Source of the DNA: Weeksellaceae bacterium
GTDB taxonomy: Bacteria; Bacteroidota; Bacteroidia; Flavobacteriales; Weeksellaceae
Assembly: GCA_028698395.1 (NCBI GenBank)
Contig: JAQVDG010000024.1
Location: forward strand, 1-13,453
Length of the DNA: 13,453 nucleotides
Direction of reading: 5' to 3'
This document shows positions 6,226-13,453 of the stretch, in pieces; the first letter of the stretch is position 1; every line of letters begins with the position of its first letter. The notes under the pieces were generated by a model. It saw only the letters and a program-made list of their open reading frames with translations. It searched no databases and was not told the origin of the DNA. A program made the position numbers and the translations under genes.

Positions 6226-8117
6226 TGAAAAAAATTTATGCTATTTATACATTTGTGGTGCTTTTGGCAGCATTATTTGTTTGGCGGTTGTATTTTCTTC
6301 AATTATCCACCGATCGATATAAATTAAATGCCATCAATACTTCCATTAAGCAAGAAGTTCTTTATCCAAATCGTGGTGATATTTTAGACCGAAATGGAAA
6401 ACTTTTGGTAAGTAATTCCTACAGTTATGAATTAGACATAACACCGGCATTGATTGGTGAAGACTTCGACACGATTGAATTCTGTCAAATGATTGGAATC
6501 GGAAAAGAAGATTTTAAACTTCGCTTAACTGAAATTAAAAGTGAACAATATTACAGAGCTCTTTCTCCTTATCCTTTAGTTAAAAACATCTCAAGGGAAA
6601 AATATTCCCGAATTCAAGAGCAAATGTATTTATATCCTGCACTTTCCATTGTAAAAAGACCGGAACGAAAATACATGGTTTATTCTGCCGGAAATATTTT
6701 AGGTTATATTAATGAAGCTAACGAAGCTTACATTAAAACCGATTCCAATTATTATCGTCCGGGAGATTTAGTGGGGATTTCAGGAGTAGAAAAATCGTAT
6801 GAAAAAGAATTAAGAGGTGTAAAAGGTGTACGAAATTATATTGCTGACCGACTGATGAAACCGGTTGGCCCTTATAAAAACGGAGAATACGACCAAGCAG
6901 CAAAAAGTGGAAAAACCATTACGCTGACTATCGACTACGATTTACAGGAATATGCCGAAATGCTTTTACAAAACAAAAGAGGAGCTATTGTCGCCATCGA
7001 CCCTAAAACCGGAGAAATTCTTGCTATGGCATCGGCTCCTACGGTTGATCCGCGTCGGTATTTGAATTCTAAAGAACGAACCGTTCTTTTACGTGATTCT
7101 ATTACTATGGCAAATTACGATAGAGCTTCTCAGGGAACTTATCCGCCGGGTTCACCCTTTAAAATGATTACCGGTTTGGCTGCTATGCAAATGGGTGTTA
7201 TTTCTGATTCAACAAAATACACCTGTAAACACGGTTTCCGATATGGAAAAATGAAAATTGCCTGCCATTGTGGACAATATTATAAACCAATTCCTCTTCG
7301 ACTCGCAATCGCAAAATCATGTAATAATTATTTTTCAGAAACCTATCGGGATATCGTATTAAAATATCCTGATGATTACGCTAAAGGCGTAAATGAATGG
7401 AAAGAAATTTTGAACAGTATGGGAATTGGAACTTATTTGAATAATGACCTCGCAGTAGGAAGTTCCGGCTTAATTCCATCAGGTGAATTTTATAATTCCC
7501 GGTTCGGAGAAGGAAAGTGGACTCCTTATCAGATGATTTTCAACGGAATAGGGCAAGGAGACATCACCATGACTCCTTTGCAAATAGCTAATTCCATGGC
7601 GATTATAGCAAATCATGGCACTTATTTCACACCTCATATTGTAAAAGAAATAGAAGGAGAACCACAGTCCGATTCCCGGTTTACAATAGCTAAAAAATCG
7701 TTGATTGACTCAAAACATTTCACACCTGTTTTGGAAGGAATGGCACAAGTAATTACAATCGGAACAGGAAGAGCTATACGAACACCTTTGTTTACACAAG
7801 CCGGAAAAACCGGAACAGCTCAAAATCCACATGGACAAGACCATTCGCTTTTTACATTAATTGCACCAATTGAAGACCCGCAAATTGTCATTGCCGTAAT
7901 TATAGAAAATGGGTATTGGGGCTCACGGTGGGCGGCTCCTATGGCAACTTTGGTAGCTGAAAAATATTTAACGGGAACCGTAACCCGAACCAATATGGAA
8001 AAAAAAATGATAGAAGGTAATTTGGAGGGAGAATATAAAAAACAGTGGATTAATTATTTGAAAAGAAAAGGATGGTATGTTGAACCTTTAAAACCGGAAG
8101 ATGCTGAATCAGAATAG
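6225..8117 (+). CDS. mrdA: Penicillin-binding protein 2 (class B transpeptidase of the rod complex)
   Basis: PBP2 cross-links peptide stems in new peptidoglycan made by RodA, in the periplasm. The 630 residues are typical. A short N-terminal anchor (about 5-22) is followed by the pedestal domain opening with PNRGDILDRNG (48-58). The transpeptidase domain begins near 230. Active-site motifs are Ser310-Pro-Phe-Lys313 (PPGSPFKM), Ser365-Cys-Asn367 and Lys528-Thr-Gly530 (KTGTAQNPHG). Three cysteines at 334, 347 and 349 with His336 and His348 cluster before the SxN motif and could bind metal; that is inference. The gene starts on the last base of mreD and its last 17 bases overlap rodA, tying the transpeptidase and its glycosyltransferase partner at the translation level. 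FtsI is the alternative class B enzyme, but the neighbours exclude it. Confidence 0.97.
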   Translation: MKKIYAIYTFVVLLAALFVWRLYFLQLSTDRYKLNAINTSIKQEVLYPNRGDILDRNGKLLVSNSYSYELDITPALIGEDFDTIEFCQMIGIGKEDFKLRLTEIKSEQYYRALSPYPLVKNISREKYSRIQEQMYLYPALSIVKRPERKYMVYSAGNILGYINEANEAYIKTDSNYYRPGDLVGISGVEKSYEKELRGVKGVRNYIADRLMKPVGPYKNGEYDQAAKSGKTITLTIDYDLQEYAEMLLQNKRGAIVAIDPKTGEILAMASAPTVDPRRYLNSKERTVLLRDSITMANYDRASQGTYPPGSPFKMITGLAAMQMGVISDSTKYTCKHGFRYGKMKIACHCGQYYKPIPLRLAIAKSCNNYFSETYRDIVLKYPDDYAKGVNEWKEILNSMGIGTYLNNDLAVGSSGLIPSGEFYNSRFGEGKWTPYQMIFNGIGQGDITMTPLQIANSMAIIANHGTYFTPHIVKEIEGEPQSDSRFTIAKKSLIDSKHFTPVLEGMAQVITIGTGRAIRTPLFTQAGKTGTAQNPHGQDHSLFTLIAPIEDPQIVIAVIIENGYWGSRWAAPMATLVAEKYLTGTVTRTNMEKKMIEGNLEGEYKKQWINYLKRKGWYVEPLKPEDAESE

Positions 8118-9630
8118 AGCAAAACAAGGAATCGATTGGTTAACGATTGGTATGTGCATTCTGCTGATTGCATTCGGCATTATGAATGTGTACAGTGTTG
8201 ATCCGGAAAAAGGAATCCGGCAACTTGTTTTCTTTGGATTAAGCTTTTTTCTTATTATCGGATTAATTATCGCCGCCTCCACTTCACCTAACTTTTTTGA
8301 AACTTTCAGTCCGTTTATTTATCTTATTTCGATTCTTTTACTCATTGGGGTTCTAATTTTTGGGAGAGAAATAAACGGTGCCAAAGCTTGGTTTGACTTT
8401 GGTTTCGTCAGCTTTCAACCGGTAGAAGTCTCGAAATTAGCTACCGGTTTGTTATTAGCAAATTACATAAATTCATCTTCCATTGAAATACGTTCTAGAA
8501 AAACTTTTTTAGTTTGTTTTGGAATTATGGCTGTTCCGATTGCTTTGGTGATGCTCCAACCCGATTTGGGTTCTGTATTGGTTTTTAGCGCATTCATCGT
8601 CGCTCTTTATCGGGAAGGATTCTCCATATTATATATATTCATTCCCGTCTTAGGAGGAGCTTTATTTCTCTTATCCATTAATTTCCCTGCCTATCTCATC
8701 TTAGTTTCCATTGCTTTTATCGTTTCTGTAATTTCTGTTTTTTTAACTGCTTTCAGTTACAAAAGAAAGTTGTTAAAAACCGTTTTAGGCATACAAATAG
8801 GACTTATAGTATTTTATCTTATTTTGATTTTACTGGTAATGTTCTTTCCCGATCACGGTTCTTTACCATCATCATCCAAAGGATATGTACCATTAGATGC
8901 TTTATTTTTTACGGTATATTTTTATTCTGGAATTGGGTTGTCAATTGCCGTTTTACTTGCCCTTTCTATTTCTTATTTTATTTTACAAGACCAGTCCGAA
9001 TCACCGTTTAAATTATTAAGCCCTGATTTTGCTCCACAACATTCTTATGAAACCGGAATTATTTCAGCAGTGATTTTTATTTTCATTATTTCTTTTTCTG
9101 TTTTTTCCTCAGAAATTTATGCCAAATTACCGGCACATCAGCAAGAACGGATAATGGTTTTATTTGAGGGTGAAAAAAAATACCGGGATACTTCCGGTTA
9201 TAATTTATTGTATTCCAAAACAGCAATTGGTTCCGGTGATTTATTAGGAAAAGGATATTTACAAGGCACAGTGAAAATCGGGAAATTCGTTCCAGAACAA
9301 TCTACGGATTATATTTTTTGTACAGTAGGCGAAGAATGGGGATTCGTCGGAAGTAGTGTTTTAGTAGTTTTTTACGGACTTTTTATTATACGGATTTATT
9401 ATTTAGCTGAAAGTCAGAGAAATAAATTTGCCCGCTTTTTTGGTTATTCAGTTGCAACTATATTTTTACTACATTATTTTATGAATATCGCAATGGTCAT
9501 GGGGTTGTTTATGACAGTCGGAATTCCTCTTCCTTTTTTCAGTTATGGAGGAAGTTCACTTTGGTCATTCATAACGCTTCTCACTGTTTTTCTTATTTTA
9601 AATTATAAAGACAAACAAAGCTTAATTTAA
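8101..9630 (+). CDS. rodA: RodA, SEDS-family peptidoglycan glycosyltransferase (enlarged form)
   Basis: RodA polymerises lipid II into glycan strands in the inner membrane, paired with PBP2. SEDS signatures are present: FQPVEVSKL (105-113, Glu109), QPDLGS (153-158), and QQERIMVLFEG through the loop KIGKFVPEQSTDYIF (392-406). The latter holds Asp403 at the position of the proposed catalytic aspartate. The C-terminal GIPLPFFSYGGSS (474-486) is also there. At 509 residues it is well beyond the roughly 370 of E. coli RodA. The extra length lies between QPDLGS and QQERIM, where about 185 residues and several extra hydrophobic segments replace about 45. Long RodA forms are, from general knowledge, seen in Bacteroidota. 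It starts inside the PBP2 gene (17-bp overlap) and shares its stop bases with the convergent gene. Confidence 0.95.
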   Translation: MLNQNRAKQGIDWLTIGMCILLIAFGIMNVYSVDPEKGIRQLVFFGLSFFLIIGLIIAASTSPNFFETFSPFIYLISILLLIGVLIFGREINGAKAWFDFGFVSFQPVEVSKLATGLLLANYINSSSIEIRSRKTFLVCFGIMAVPIALVMLQPDLGSVLVFSAFIVALYREGFSILYIFIPVLGGALFLLSINFPAYLILVSIAFIVSVISVFLTAFSYKRKLLKTVLGIQIGLIVFYLILILLVMFFPDHGSLPSSSKGYVPLDALFFTVYFYSGIGLSIAVLLALSISYFILQDQSESPFKLLSPDFAPQHSYETGIISAVIFIFIISFSVFSSEIYAKLPAHQQERIMVLFEGEKKYRDTSGYNLLYSKTAIGSGDLLGKGYLQGTVKIGKFVPEQSTDYIFCTVGEEWGFVGSSVLVVFYGLFIIRIYYLAESQRNKFARFFGYSVATIFLLHYFMNIAMVMGLFMTVGIPLPFFSYGGSSLWSFITLLTVFLILNYKDKQSLI

Positions 9631-10262
9631 AAAGGCTCATCCAATACCCAAACCAAATAATAATCTTCAATCATTTGATAATAAGCATGATATTTTCGGG
9701 CACTTATTTCATCGGAAATCCAACAAGAAATTGCTTTATTTTGAATTAATTCAAAAGGCTCAACCTTATAGTGATGAAGAAAATTCCAAAGATTTCCACC
9801 GTTTAATTTATAAAGTCCCTCCTTAATTCCCCAAATCACATGCAGATATTCTTCTTCTTTTTCTTCCGGAATCCATAAAACCTCATCCAAAGACCGAATG
9901 AATTTATCTTTAATATTTAAAATCTTTTCAGGACGTGATTTTTCAATATCAATTCCAATATTATATTTACTCACGCCAATACACACCAAACCAAAAGAAT
10001 GTGTAATGGAAACCTGTTTATTAGTAGGCAAATATGGTTTTCCTTTTTCATTATAATACACATCAAAATCCAAATTTAATTCCTTTAAACAGGCATGTAA
10101 ACCCAAGTATTCTTTGCCTTGTTTTGGGGCTAAGGTCAAATATTTCATAATCCGATAAGTACTCAAATTCAGATAAGCCAAAAGTTCTTCATCCGACTCA
10201 GTTGTTTCCCAACCTACAATCCGGGTAAATTCATCTTCATATAAAGAATTGATAAGAGGCAT
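9627..10262 (-). CDS. 4'-phosphopantetheinyl transferase superfamily protein
   Basis: This 211-residue protein carries the Sfp/AcpT-type signatures. GKPYLP and VSITHSFG lie at 74-79 and 84-91, the magnesium-binding GIDIE at 103-107 (Asp105, Glu107), and WGIKEGLYK at 144-152 (Glu148, Lys147, Lys152). Such enzymes move the phosphopantetheine arm of coenzyme A onto a serine of acyl or peptidyl carrier proteins in the cytoplasm. No carrier protein or synthase is nearby, so the substrate may be the general fatty-acid carrier; that is a guess. It converges on rodA, sharing TTAA (9627-9630) across both stop codons, so no terminator separates them. It diverges from ahcY across 75 bases. The family call is secure and no gene symbol is justified. 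Confidence 0.9.
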   Translation of the reverse strand: MPLINSLYEDEFTRIVGWETTESDEELLAYLNLSTYRIMKYLTLAPKQGKEYLGLHACLKELNLDFDVYYNEKGKPYLPTNKQVSITHSFGLVCIGVSKYNIGIDIEKSRPEKILNIKDKFIRSLDEVLWIPEEKEEEYLHVIWGIKEGLYKLNGGNLWNFLHHYKVEPFELIQNKAISCWISDEISARKYHAYYQMIEDYYLVWVLDEPF

Positions 10263-10292
10263 TTAAATTTGAAATATTAGTTTGTACCTTTG
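10262..10292 (+). promoter_or_regulatory. Probable ahcY promoter
   Basis: TACCTTTG (10285-10292), followed by C, is an exact Bacteroidota -7 element. TTTA (10262-10265), 19 bases upstream, is a near match to -33 TTTG and overlaps the start codon of the divergent gene. The -7 element ends 45 bases before the ahcY ATG. Confidence 0.65.
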
Positions 10293-10312
10293 CGACTCGT
10301 AAATTTTTTAGT

Positions 10313-10320
10313 CAAAATTA
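10313..10320 (-). promoter_or_regulatory. Possible -7 element for the phosphopantetheinyl transferase gene
   Basis: On the minus strand, TAATTTTG (10320 down to 10313) fits TAnnTTTG and lies 50 bases from the ATG. No convincing -33 sequence is found 19-21 bases further upstream, so this is weak. Confidence 0.35.
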
Positions 10321-10337
10321 GATAAAATTATTGAAGT

Positions 10338-11651
10338 ATGAACACAGAAACAAAATACATTCCCTACAAAGTAAAAGACCTTTCTTTAGCCGAATGGGGT
10401 CGAAAAGAAATTAAATTAGCCGAAGCAGAAATGCCGGGTTTAATGGCAATCCGTAAAGAATACGGACCGAATCAACCTTTGAAAGGAGCAAGAATTGCCG
10501 GTTGTTTGCACATGACGATTCAAACTGCTGTTTTAATTGAAACTTTAGTTGAATTAGGCGCAGAAGTAAGTTGGTCTTCTTGTAATATTTTTTCAACTCA
10601 AGATCATGCCGCTGCCGCCATTGCTGCAGCAGGAATTCCGGTTTATGCATGGAAAGGAATGAATGAAGAAGAATTTGACTGGTGTATTGAACAAACTTTG
10701 TTTTTTGGTGAAGACAGAAAACCTTTGAATATGATTTTAGATGACGGGGGCGACCTAACCAATATGGTTTTTGACCAATACCCGGAATTAACAAAAGAAA
10801 TCAAAGGGCTTTCAGAAGAAACTACAACCGGTGTACATCGTCTCTATGAACGAATGAAAAACGGAACTTTAGCCGTTCCAGCAATTAACGTAAACGATTC
10901 GGTAACCAAATCTAAATTTGACAATAAATACGGATGTCGTGAATCAGCTGTAGATGCTATTCGCCGGGCAACTGATGTAATGCTTGCCGGAAAACGAGTA
11001 GTCGTTTGCGGATACGGAGATGTTGGAAAAGGAACGGCCGCTTCTTTTCGGGGAGCCGGAGCTATTGTAACCGTAACCGAAATCGACCCGATTTGTGCTT
11101 TACAAGCGGCAATGGACGGATACGAAGTGAAAAAATTAGAGAATATTGTAGGAAATGCCGATATTGTGATTACAGCAACTGGAAATTACAACATCGTTCG
11201 AGCAGAACATTTCAAAAAAATGAAAGACAAAACTATTGTGTGTAATATCGGACATTTTGATAATGAAATTGATATGGCTTGGTTAAATGCAAATTATGGT
11301 TCAACCAAATCCGAAGTAAAACCACAGGTTGACATCTATACATTGGATGGAATCGAAATCATCATTTTAGCAGAAGGTCGTTTGGTGAACTTAGGTTGTG
11401 CAACCGGTCATCCTTCATTCGTAATGTCTAATTCTTTTTCTAACCAAACTTTGGCACAAATTGAATTATGGAAATATTCTGACAAATACGAAAATAAAGT
11501 ATATATGTTGCCCAAACATTTAGACGAAAAAGTAGCCGCTCTTCATTTAAATAAATTAGGTGTGGAATTAGAAACTTTATCCCATGAACAAGCCGATTAT
11601 ATCGGAGTAAAAGTAACAGGACCTTTTAAACCGGATTATTATCGTTATTAA
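10338..11651 (+). CDS. ahcY: Adenosylhomocysteinase (S-adenosylhomocysteine hydrolase)
   Basis: The enzyme hydrolyses S-adenosylhomocysteine to adenosine and homocysteine, keeping cytoplasmic methyltransferases free of product inhibition. It is NAD-dependent; the 437 residues match the family. Substrate-domain residues are visible: His58 in LHMTIQTA, Asp139 in DDGGDLT, Glu161 in SEETTTGVH, and the block [15 protein letters not shown] (186-200) with Lys191, Asp195, Asn196 and Cys200. The Rossmann loop GYGDVGKG (225-232) binds NAD, followed by GHFDNE (305-310, His306) and [20 protein letters not shown] (348-367). The C-terminal KPDYYRY is the tail that reaches into the neighbouring subunit. A clear promoter precedes it. 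tadA follows after 77 bases and may be co-transcribed, since no convincing terminator lies between. Identification is essentially certain. Confidence 0.98.
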   Translation: MNTETKYIPYKVKDLSLAEWGRKEIKLAEAEMPGLMAIRKEYGPNQPLKGARIAGCLHMTIQTAVLIETLVELGAEVSWSSCNIFSTQDHAAAAIAAAGIPVYAWKGMNEEEFDWCIEQTLFFGEDRKPLNMILDDGGDLTNMVFDQYPELTKEIKGLSEETTTGVHRLYERMKNGTLAVPAINVNDSVTKSKFDNKYGCRESAVDAIRRATDVMLAGKRVVVCGYGDVGKGTAASFRGAGAIVTVTEIDPICALQAAMDGYEVKKLENIVGNADIVITATGNYNIVRAEHFKKMKDKTIVCNIGHFDNEIDMAWLNANYGSTKSEVKPQVDIYTLDGIEIIILAEGRLVNLGCATGHPSFVMSNSFSNQTLAQIELWKYSDKYENKVYMLPKHLDEKVAALHLNKLGVELETLSHEQADYIGVKVTGPFKPDYYRY

Positions 11652-11728
11652 TCTGTATTGTTCATTCTTTTTTAAAAAAGAAATCAGCAAAATTAAAACG
11701 GTAATAAAACTTCTTACAATTTCTAAAA

Positions 11729-12172
11729 ATGGAAGAACTTTTTTCAGATGAATATTTCATGCACAAAGCTCTGGATGAAGCCGTTTCTGCTTATGAAAGA
11801 GGAGAAGTTCCCGTCGGTGCAATAATTGTTTCTAACAATAAAATCATTGCCAAAGCACATAATCTAACTGAAACCTTAACAGATGTAACTGCCCACGCCG
11901 AAATGCAAGCAATCACCTCTGCTTCAAGTTATTTAGGTGGGAAATATTTACAAAATTGTACTTTGTATGTAAGTTTAGAACCCTGTACCATGTGTGCAGG
12001 TGCTTTATTTTGGAGTCAAATCGGGAAAATTGTTATCGGTGCTAAAGACCTGAAAAGAGGATTCTACAATTCAGGAGTTCAACTTCACCCGAAAACTCAA
12101 ATTAAATGGGGGATTTTGGAAGAAGAATGCAGCTTGATTGTGAAACGATTTTTTGAAGAAAAGAGAAAGTAA
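11729..12172 (+). CDS. tadA: tRNA-specific adenosine deaminase TadA
   Basis: TadA converts adenosine-34 of tRNA-Arg(ACG) to inosine so that one tRNA reads several arginine codons. The 147-residue protein has the zinc-deaminase signatures: His56-Ala-Glu58 (THE HAE motif, with Glu58 as proton shuttle) and Pro85-Cys86-x-x-Cys89 (EPCTMCAGAL). Asn45 in AHNLTE and the C-terminal VKRFFEEKRK tail fit TadA better than cytidine or guanine deaminases, though short deaminases are hard to separate by eye. The N-terminus FMHKALDEAVSAYERGEVPVGA is the standard one and supports the ATG at 11729. It follows ahcY by 77 bases on the same strand and precedes the E1 gene by 112 bases. Confidence 0.92.
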   Translation: MEELFSDEYFMHKALDEAVSAYERGEVPVGAIIVSNNKIIAKAHNLTETLTDVTAHAEMQAITSASSYLGGKYLQNCTLYVSLEPCTMCAGALFWSQIGKIVIGAKDLKRGFYNSGVQLHPKTQIKWGILEEECSLIVKRFFEEKRK

Positions 12173-12284
12173 TAATATCCTACGATTTTATGCTAAATTC
12201 AATCATAAGTTGTCCGAATAAAATTATATCCTTAAATTAGCTCGGTTTAAATTTTAAATAAAATTTACCTTTATTTATCAGATT

Positions 12285-13385
12285 ATGCAAACACAAACGG
12301 ATACCAAATTATCATTTACAGAATTTAAAAATCAAATAGTAAACGACTATAAAACTGCTCTTTTATCCCGCGAAGCCAGTTTGCTTGGCCGCAGAGAAGT
12401 ATTAACCGGAAAAGCCAAATTCGGGATTTTTGGTGACGGAAAAGAATTACCTCAAATCGCTATGGCAAAGGTGTTTAAAAACGGTGATTTCCGTTCAGGT
12501 TATTACCGTGACCAAACTTTTATGATGGCAATCGGACAATTAAATCTTTCCGGTTTTTTTGCTCAATTGTATGCCAATACTGATGTGGAAAAAGAGCCGG
12601 CATCTGCCGGTCGTCAAATGAACAACCATTTTGCAACCCGTTCGTTAAATGAAGATGGCAGCTGGAAAAAATTGACCGAACAAAAAAATTCAAGTGCCGA
12701 CATTTCACCAACTTCCGGACAAATGCCTCGTTTATTAGGTTTGGCACAAGCCTCAGCTTATTATCGAGAAGTTCCGCAAGCAGATAATGAGCAGAATTTT
12801 TCGATAAATGGAAATGAAATAGCTTTTGGAACCATTGGAGATGCCAGTACTTCTGAAGGTCCTTTTTGGGAAACTATTAACGCCGCCGGTGTTTTGCAGG
12901 TTCCTATGATTATATCAATTTGGGACGATGGATACGGAATTTCTGTTCCGGCTGAATTTCAACGAACAAAAACAAATTTAAGTGAATTATTATCCGGCTT
13001 TCAACGAACAGATTCACAACGAGGTTATGAAATCCTAACTGTAAAAGCTTGGGATTATCCGGGATTGATTGCAACGTATGAAAAAGCTGAGAAATTAGCT
13101 CGTGAAGAGCATATTCCTTGTATTATCCACGTTCAGGAATGTACACAACCACAAGGTCATTCGACATCCGGTTCGCATGAACGTTATAAATCGGCTGAAC
13201 GCTTGGAATGGGAAAAAGAAACCGACGGAATTGCACGATTCAAAGAGTGGATTTTGAGTTTAGATGCAAATGATGAAAAATTAGTTACGTCGGAAGAATT
13301 AGAAATTTTAGAACAAGAAGTTAAAAAAGAAATAAAATCAGCTCAAAAAACAAGCTTGGGAAGATTATTTGAGACCTTTAAATGA
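12285..13385 (+). CDS. 2-oxoacid dehydrogenase E1, alpha half of a probable fused alpha-beta protein, frameshifted at its end
   Basis: E1 decarboxylates a 2-oxoacid (branched-chain or pyruvate type) with thiamine diphosphate and passes the acyl group to lipoyl-E2. The frame is 366 residues. Alpha-type features are GIFGDGKE (47-54), SGYYRDQTFMMAIG (71-84), SAGRQMNNHFAT (107-118) and SADISPTSGQMPRLLGLAQAS (137-157). The thiamine-binding stretch follows, from GDASTSEGPFWETINAAG (185-202) to WDDGYGIS (213-220). In Flavobacteriia, E1 proteins starting this way usually run to about 700-800 residues with a beta half. Here the frame stops early. Up to Lys355 the sequence is family-like; the last 11 residues (TSLGRLFETFK) are not, because the natural frame continues one base over after an A6 tract at 13345-13350. 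This could be a pseudogene, a sequencing indel or real recoding. Substrate choice between pyruvate and branched-chain oxoacids is not settled. Confidence 0.85.
   Translation: MQTQTDTKLSFTEFKNQIVNDYKTALLSREASLLGRREVLTGKAKFGIFGDGKELPQIAMAKVFKNGDFRSGYYRDQTFMMAIGQLNLSGFFAQLYANTDVEKEPASAGRQMNNHFATRSLNEDGSWKKLTEQKNSSADISPTSGQMPRLLGLAQASAYYREVPQADNEQNFSINGNEIAFGTIGDASTSEGPFWETINAAGVLQVPMIISIWDDGYGISVPAEFQRTKTNLSELLSGFQRTDSQRGYEILTVKAWDYPGLIATYEKAEKLAREEHIPCIIHVQECTQPQGHSTSGSHERYKSAERLEWEKETDGIARFKEWILSLDANDEKLVTSEELEILEQEVKKEIKSAQKTSLGRLFETFK
13345..13350 (+). other. A6 tract, likely site of a one-base frameshift in the E1 gene
   Basis: Six consecutive A residues lie at codons CAA-AAA-ACA. Removing one A gives CAA AAA CAA GCT TGG GAA GAT TAT, read as QKQAWEDY, and leaves the frame open to the window edge. 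The present frame instead reaches TGA at 13383-13385. Insertion of one A is the simplest account. Confidence 0.75.
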
Positions 13386-13453
13386 ATTAAGAGATTCGGC
13401 AATAAACATTTTAACAACTCTTGCAAATGAAAGTTCCAACCGATCTTTTGTTG
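13351..13453 (+). CDS. Continuation of the E1 fused protein in the +1 frame (linker and start of beta half), partial
   Basis: From 13351 the frame reads QAWEDYLRPLNELRDS and stays open for 34 codons to the window edge. It is open upstream only back to a TAA at 13333-13335. The wording AWEDYLRPLNEL resembles the helical linker that joins the alpha and beta halves in fused E1 proteins, judged from general knowledge of the family. No ATG lies in this frame inside the window; the only standard alternative start is a TTG at 13369, with no Shine-Dalgarno sequence. The two other frames hit stops (TAA at 13379-13381, and TGA at 13383-13385). The beta half itself lies beyond the edge. Confidence 0.65.

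Noticed and set aside
10263..10337. S-adenosylhomocysteine or S-adenosylmethionine riboswitch ahead of ahcY
   Set aside because: Only 75 bases separate the divergent starts and they carry promoters; no GC-rich pseudoknot-like structure is visible.
10411..10794. Antisense reading frame within ahcY
   Set aside because: It is opposite conserved AhcY catalytic sequence, with a composition unlike a real protein and no promoter or domain.
11665..11682. 18-bp perfect palindrome TTCTTTTTTAAAAAAGAA after ahcY as a terminator
   Set aside because: The stem is almost all A-T with no loop and no separate T run, so stability is poor and it may be chance in AT-rich DNA.
12246..12273. TTTA and TACCTTTA upstream of the E1 gene as a promoter
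   Set aside because: The spacing is 16 bases instead of 19-21, the last base of the -7 is wrong, and it is only 11 bases from the ATG. Kept as a weak possibility only.
13345..13351. AAAAAAC as a classic -1 ribosomal slippery heptamer
   Set aside because: The reading register is wrong (codons CAA AAA ACA rather than xxA AAA AAC), and the continuing frame needs +1, not -1. Only a one-base loss or a +1 event would fit.
13369..13371. TTG as the start of a separate E1 beta gene
   Set aside because: It is in the right frame, but the residues just before it (AWEDY) already look like the fused linker, and there is no supporting leader. A single frameshifted gene explains more.

Overview
The window looks like chromosomal DNA of a member of the Bacteroidota, most likely class Flavobacteriia. 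The evidence is the AT-rich composition, A-rich gene leaders without Shine-Dalgarno sequences, several promoters of the Bacteroidota type (TTTG, about 19-20 bases, TAnnTTTG), and gene families with a strong Flavobacteriia flavour: MreBCD-PBP2-RodA with a long RodA, a cytoplasmic-type SH3b-NlpC/P60 protein, and a fused-type 2-oxoacid dehydrogenase E1. Genus cannot be assigned from the sequence alone. No rRNA, tRNA, CRISPR array, phage gene or toxin/defence system was found.

Layout. Positions 1-1938 lie on the minus strand: a small CBS-pair protein ending in a hairpin terminator, then dapD (lysine/diaminopimelate synthesis) with its own promoter. dapD is followed after four bases by the first 194 codons of an LTA-synthase-type membrane phosphotransferase that runs off the left edge. 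Positions 2072-2596 carry a GNAT acetyltransferase on the plus strand. Positions 2637-2828 hold a 192-bp non-coding element with terminal inverted repeats, a 3-bp TTA duplication and strong internal hairpins. It looks like a MITE, a non-autonomous transposable element, and it stops 13 bases before the promoter of the next gene. Positions 2924-9630 encode the cell-wall block: an NlpC/P60 hydrolase, then the tightly packed rod-complex operon mreB-mreC-mreD-PBP2-rodA, whose last four genes overlap one another. A convergent phosphopantetheinyl transferase shares its stop bases with rodA. Divergent from it are ahcY, tadA and an E1 2-oxoacid dehydrogenase gene that reaches the right edge.

How the genes fit together. 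The dominant theme is envelope building. DapD feeds the meso-diaminopimelate/lysine branch. The LtaS-like protein should modify the envelope with phosphoglycerol-type groups. MreBCD organise, and RodA plus PBP2 carry out, lateral peptidoglycan synthesis; NlpC/P60 probably cuts stem peptides. The right-hand third is housekeeping: carrier-protein activation, methyl-cycle recycling, tRNA-Arg wobble editing, and oxidative decarboxylation of 2-oxoacids.

The two most notable observations are: (1) the E1 gene carries a one-base frameshift in an A6 tract (13345-13350), exactly where the alpha half should run on into the beta half, and removing one A restores a continuous family-like frame to the window edge; (2) the MITE-like element upstream of the NlpC/P60 gene. 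No wholly new biological system was recognised.
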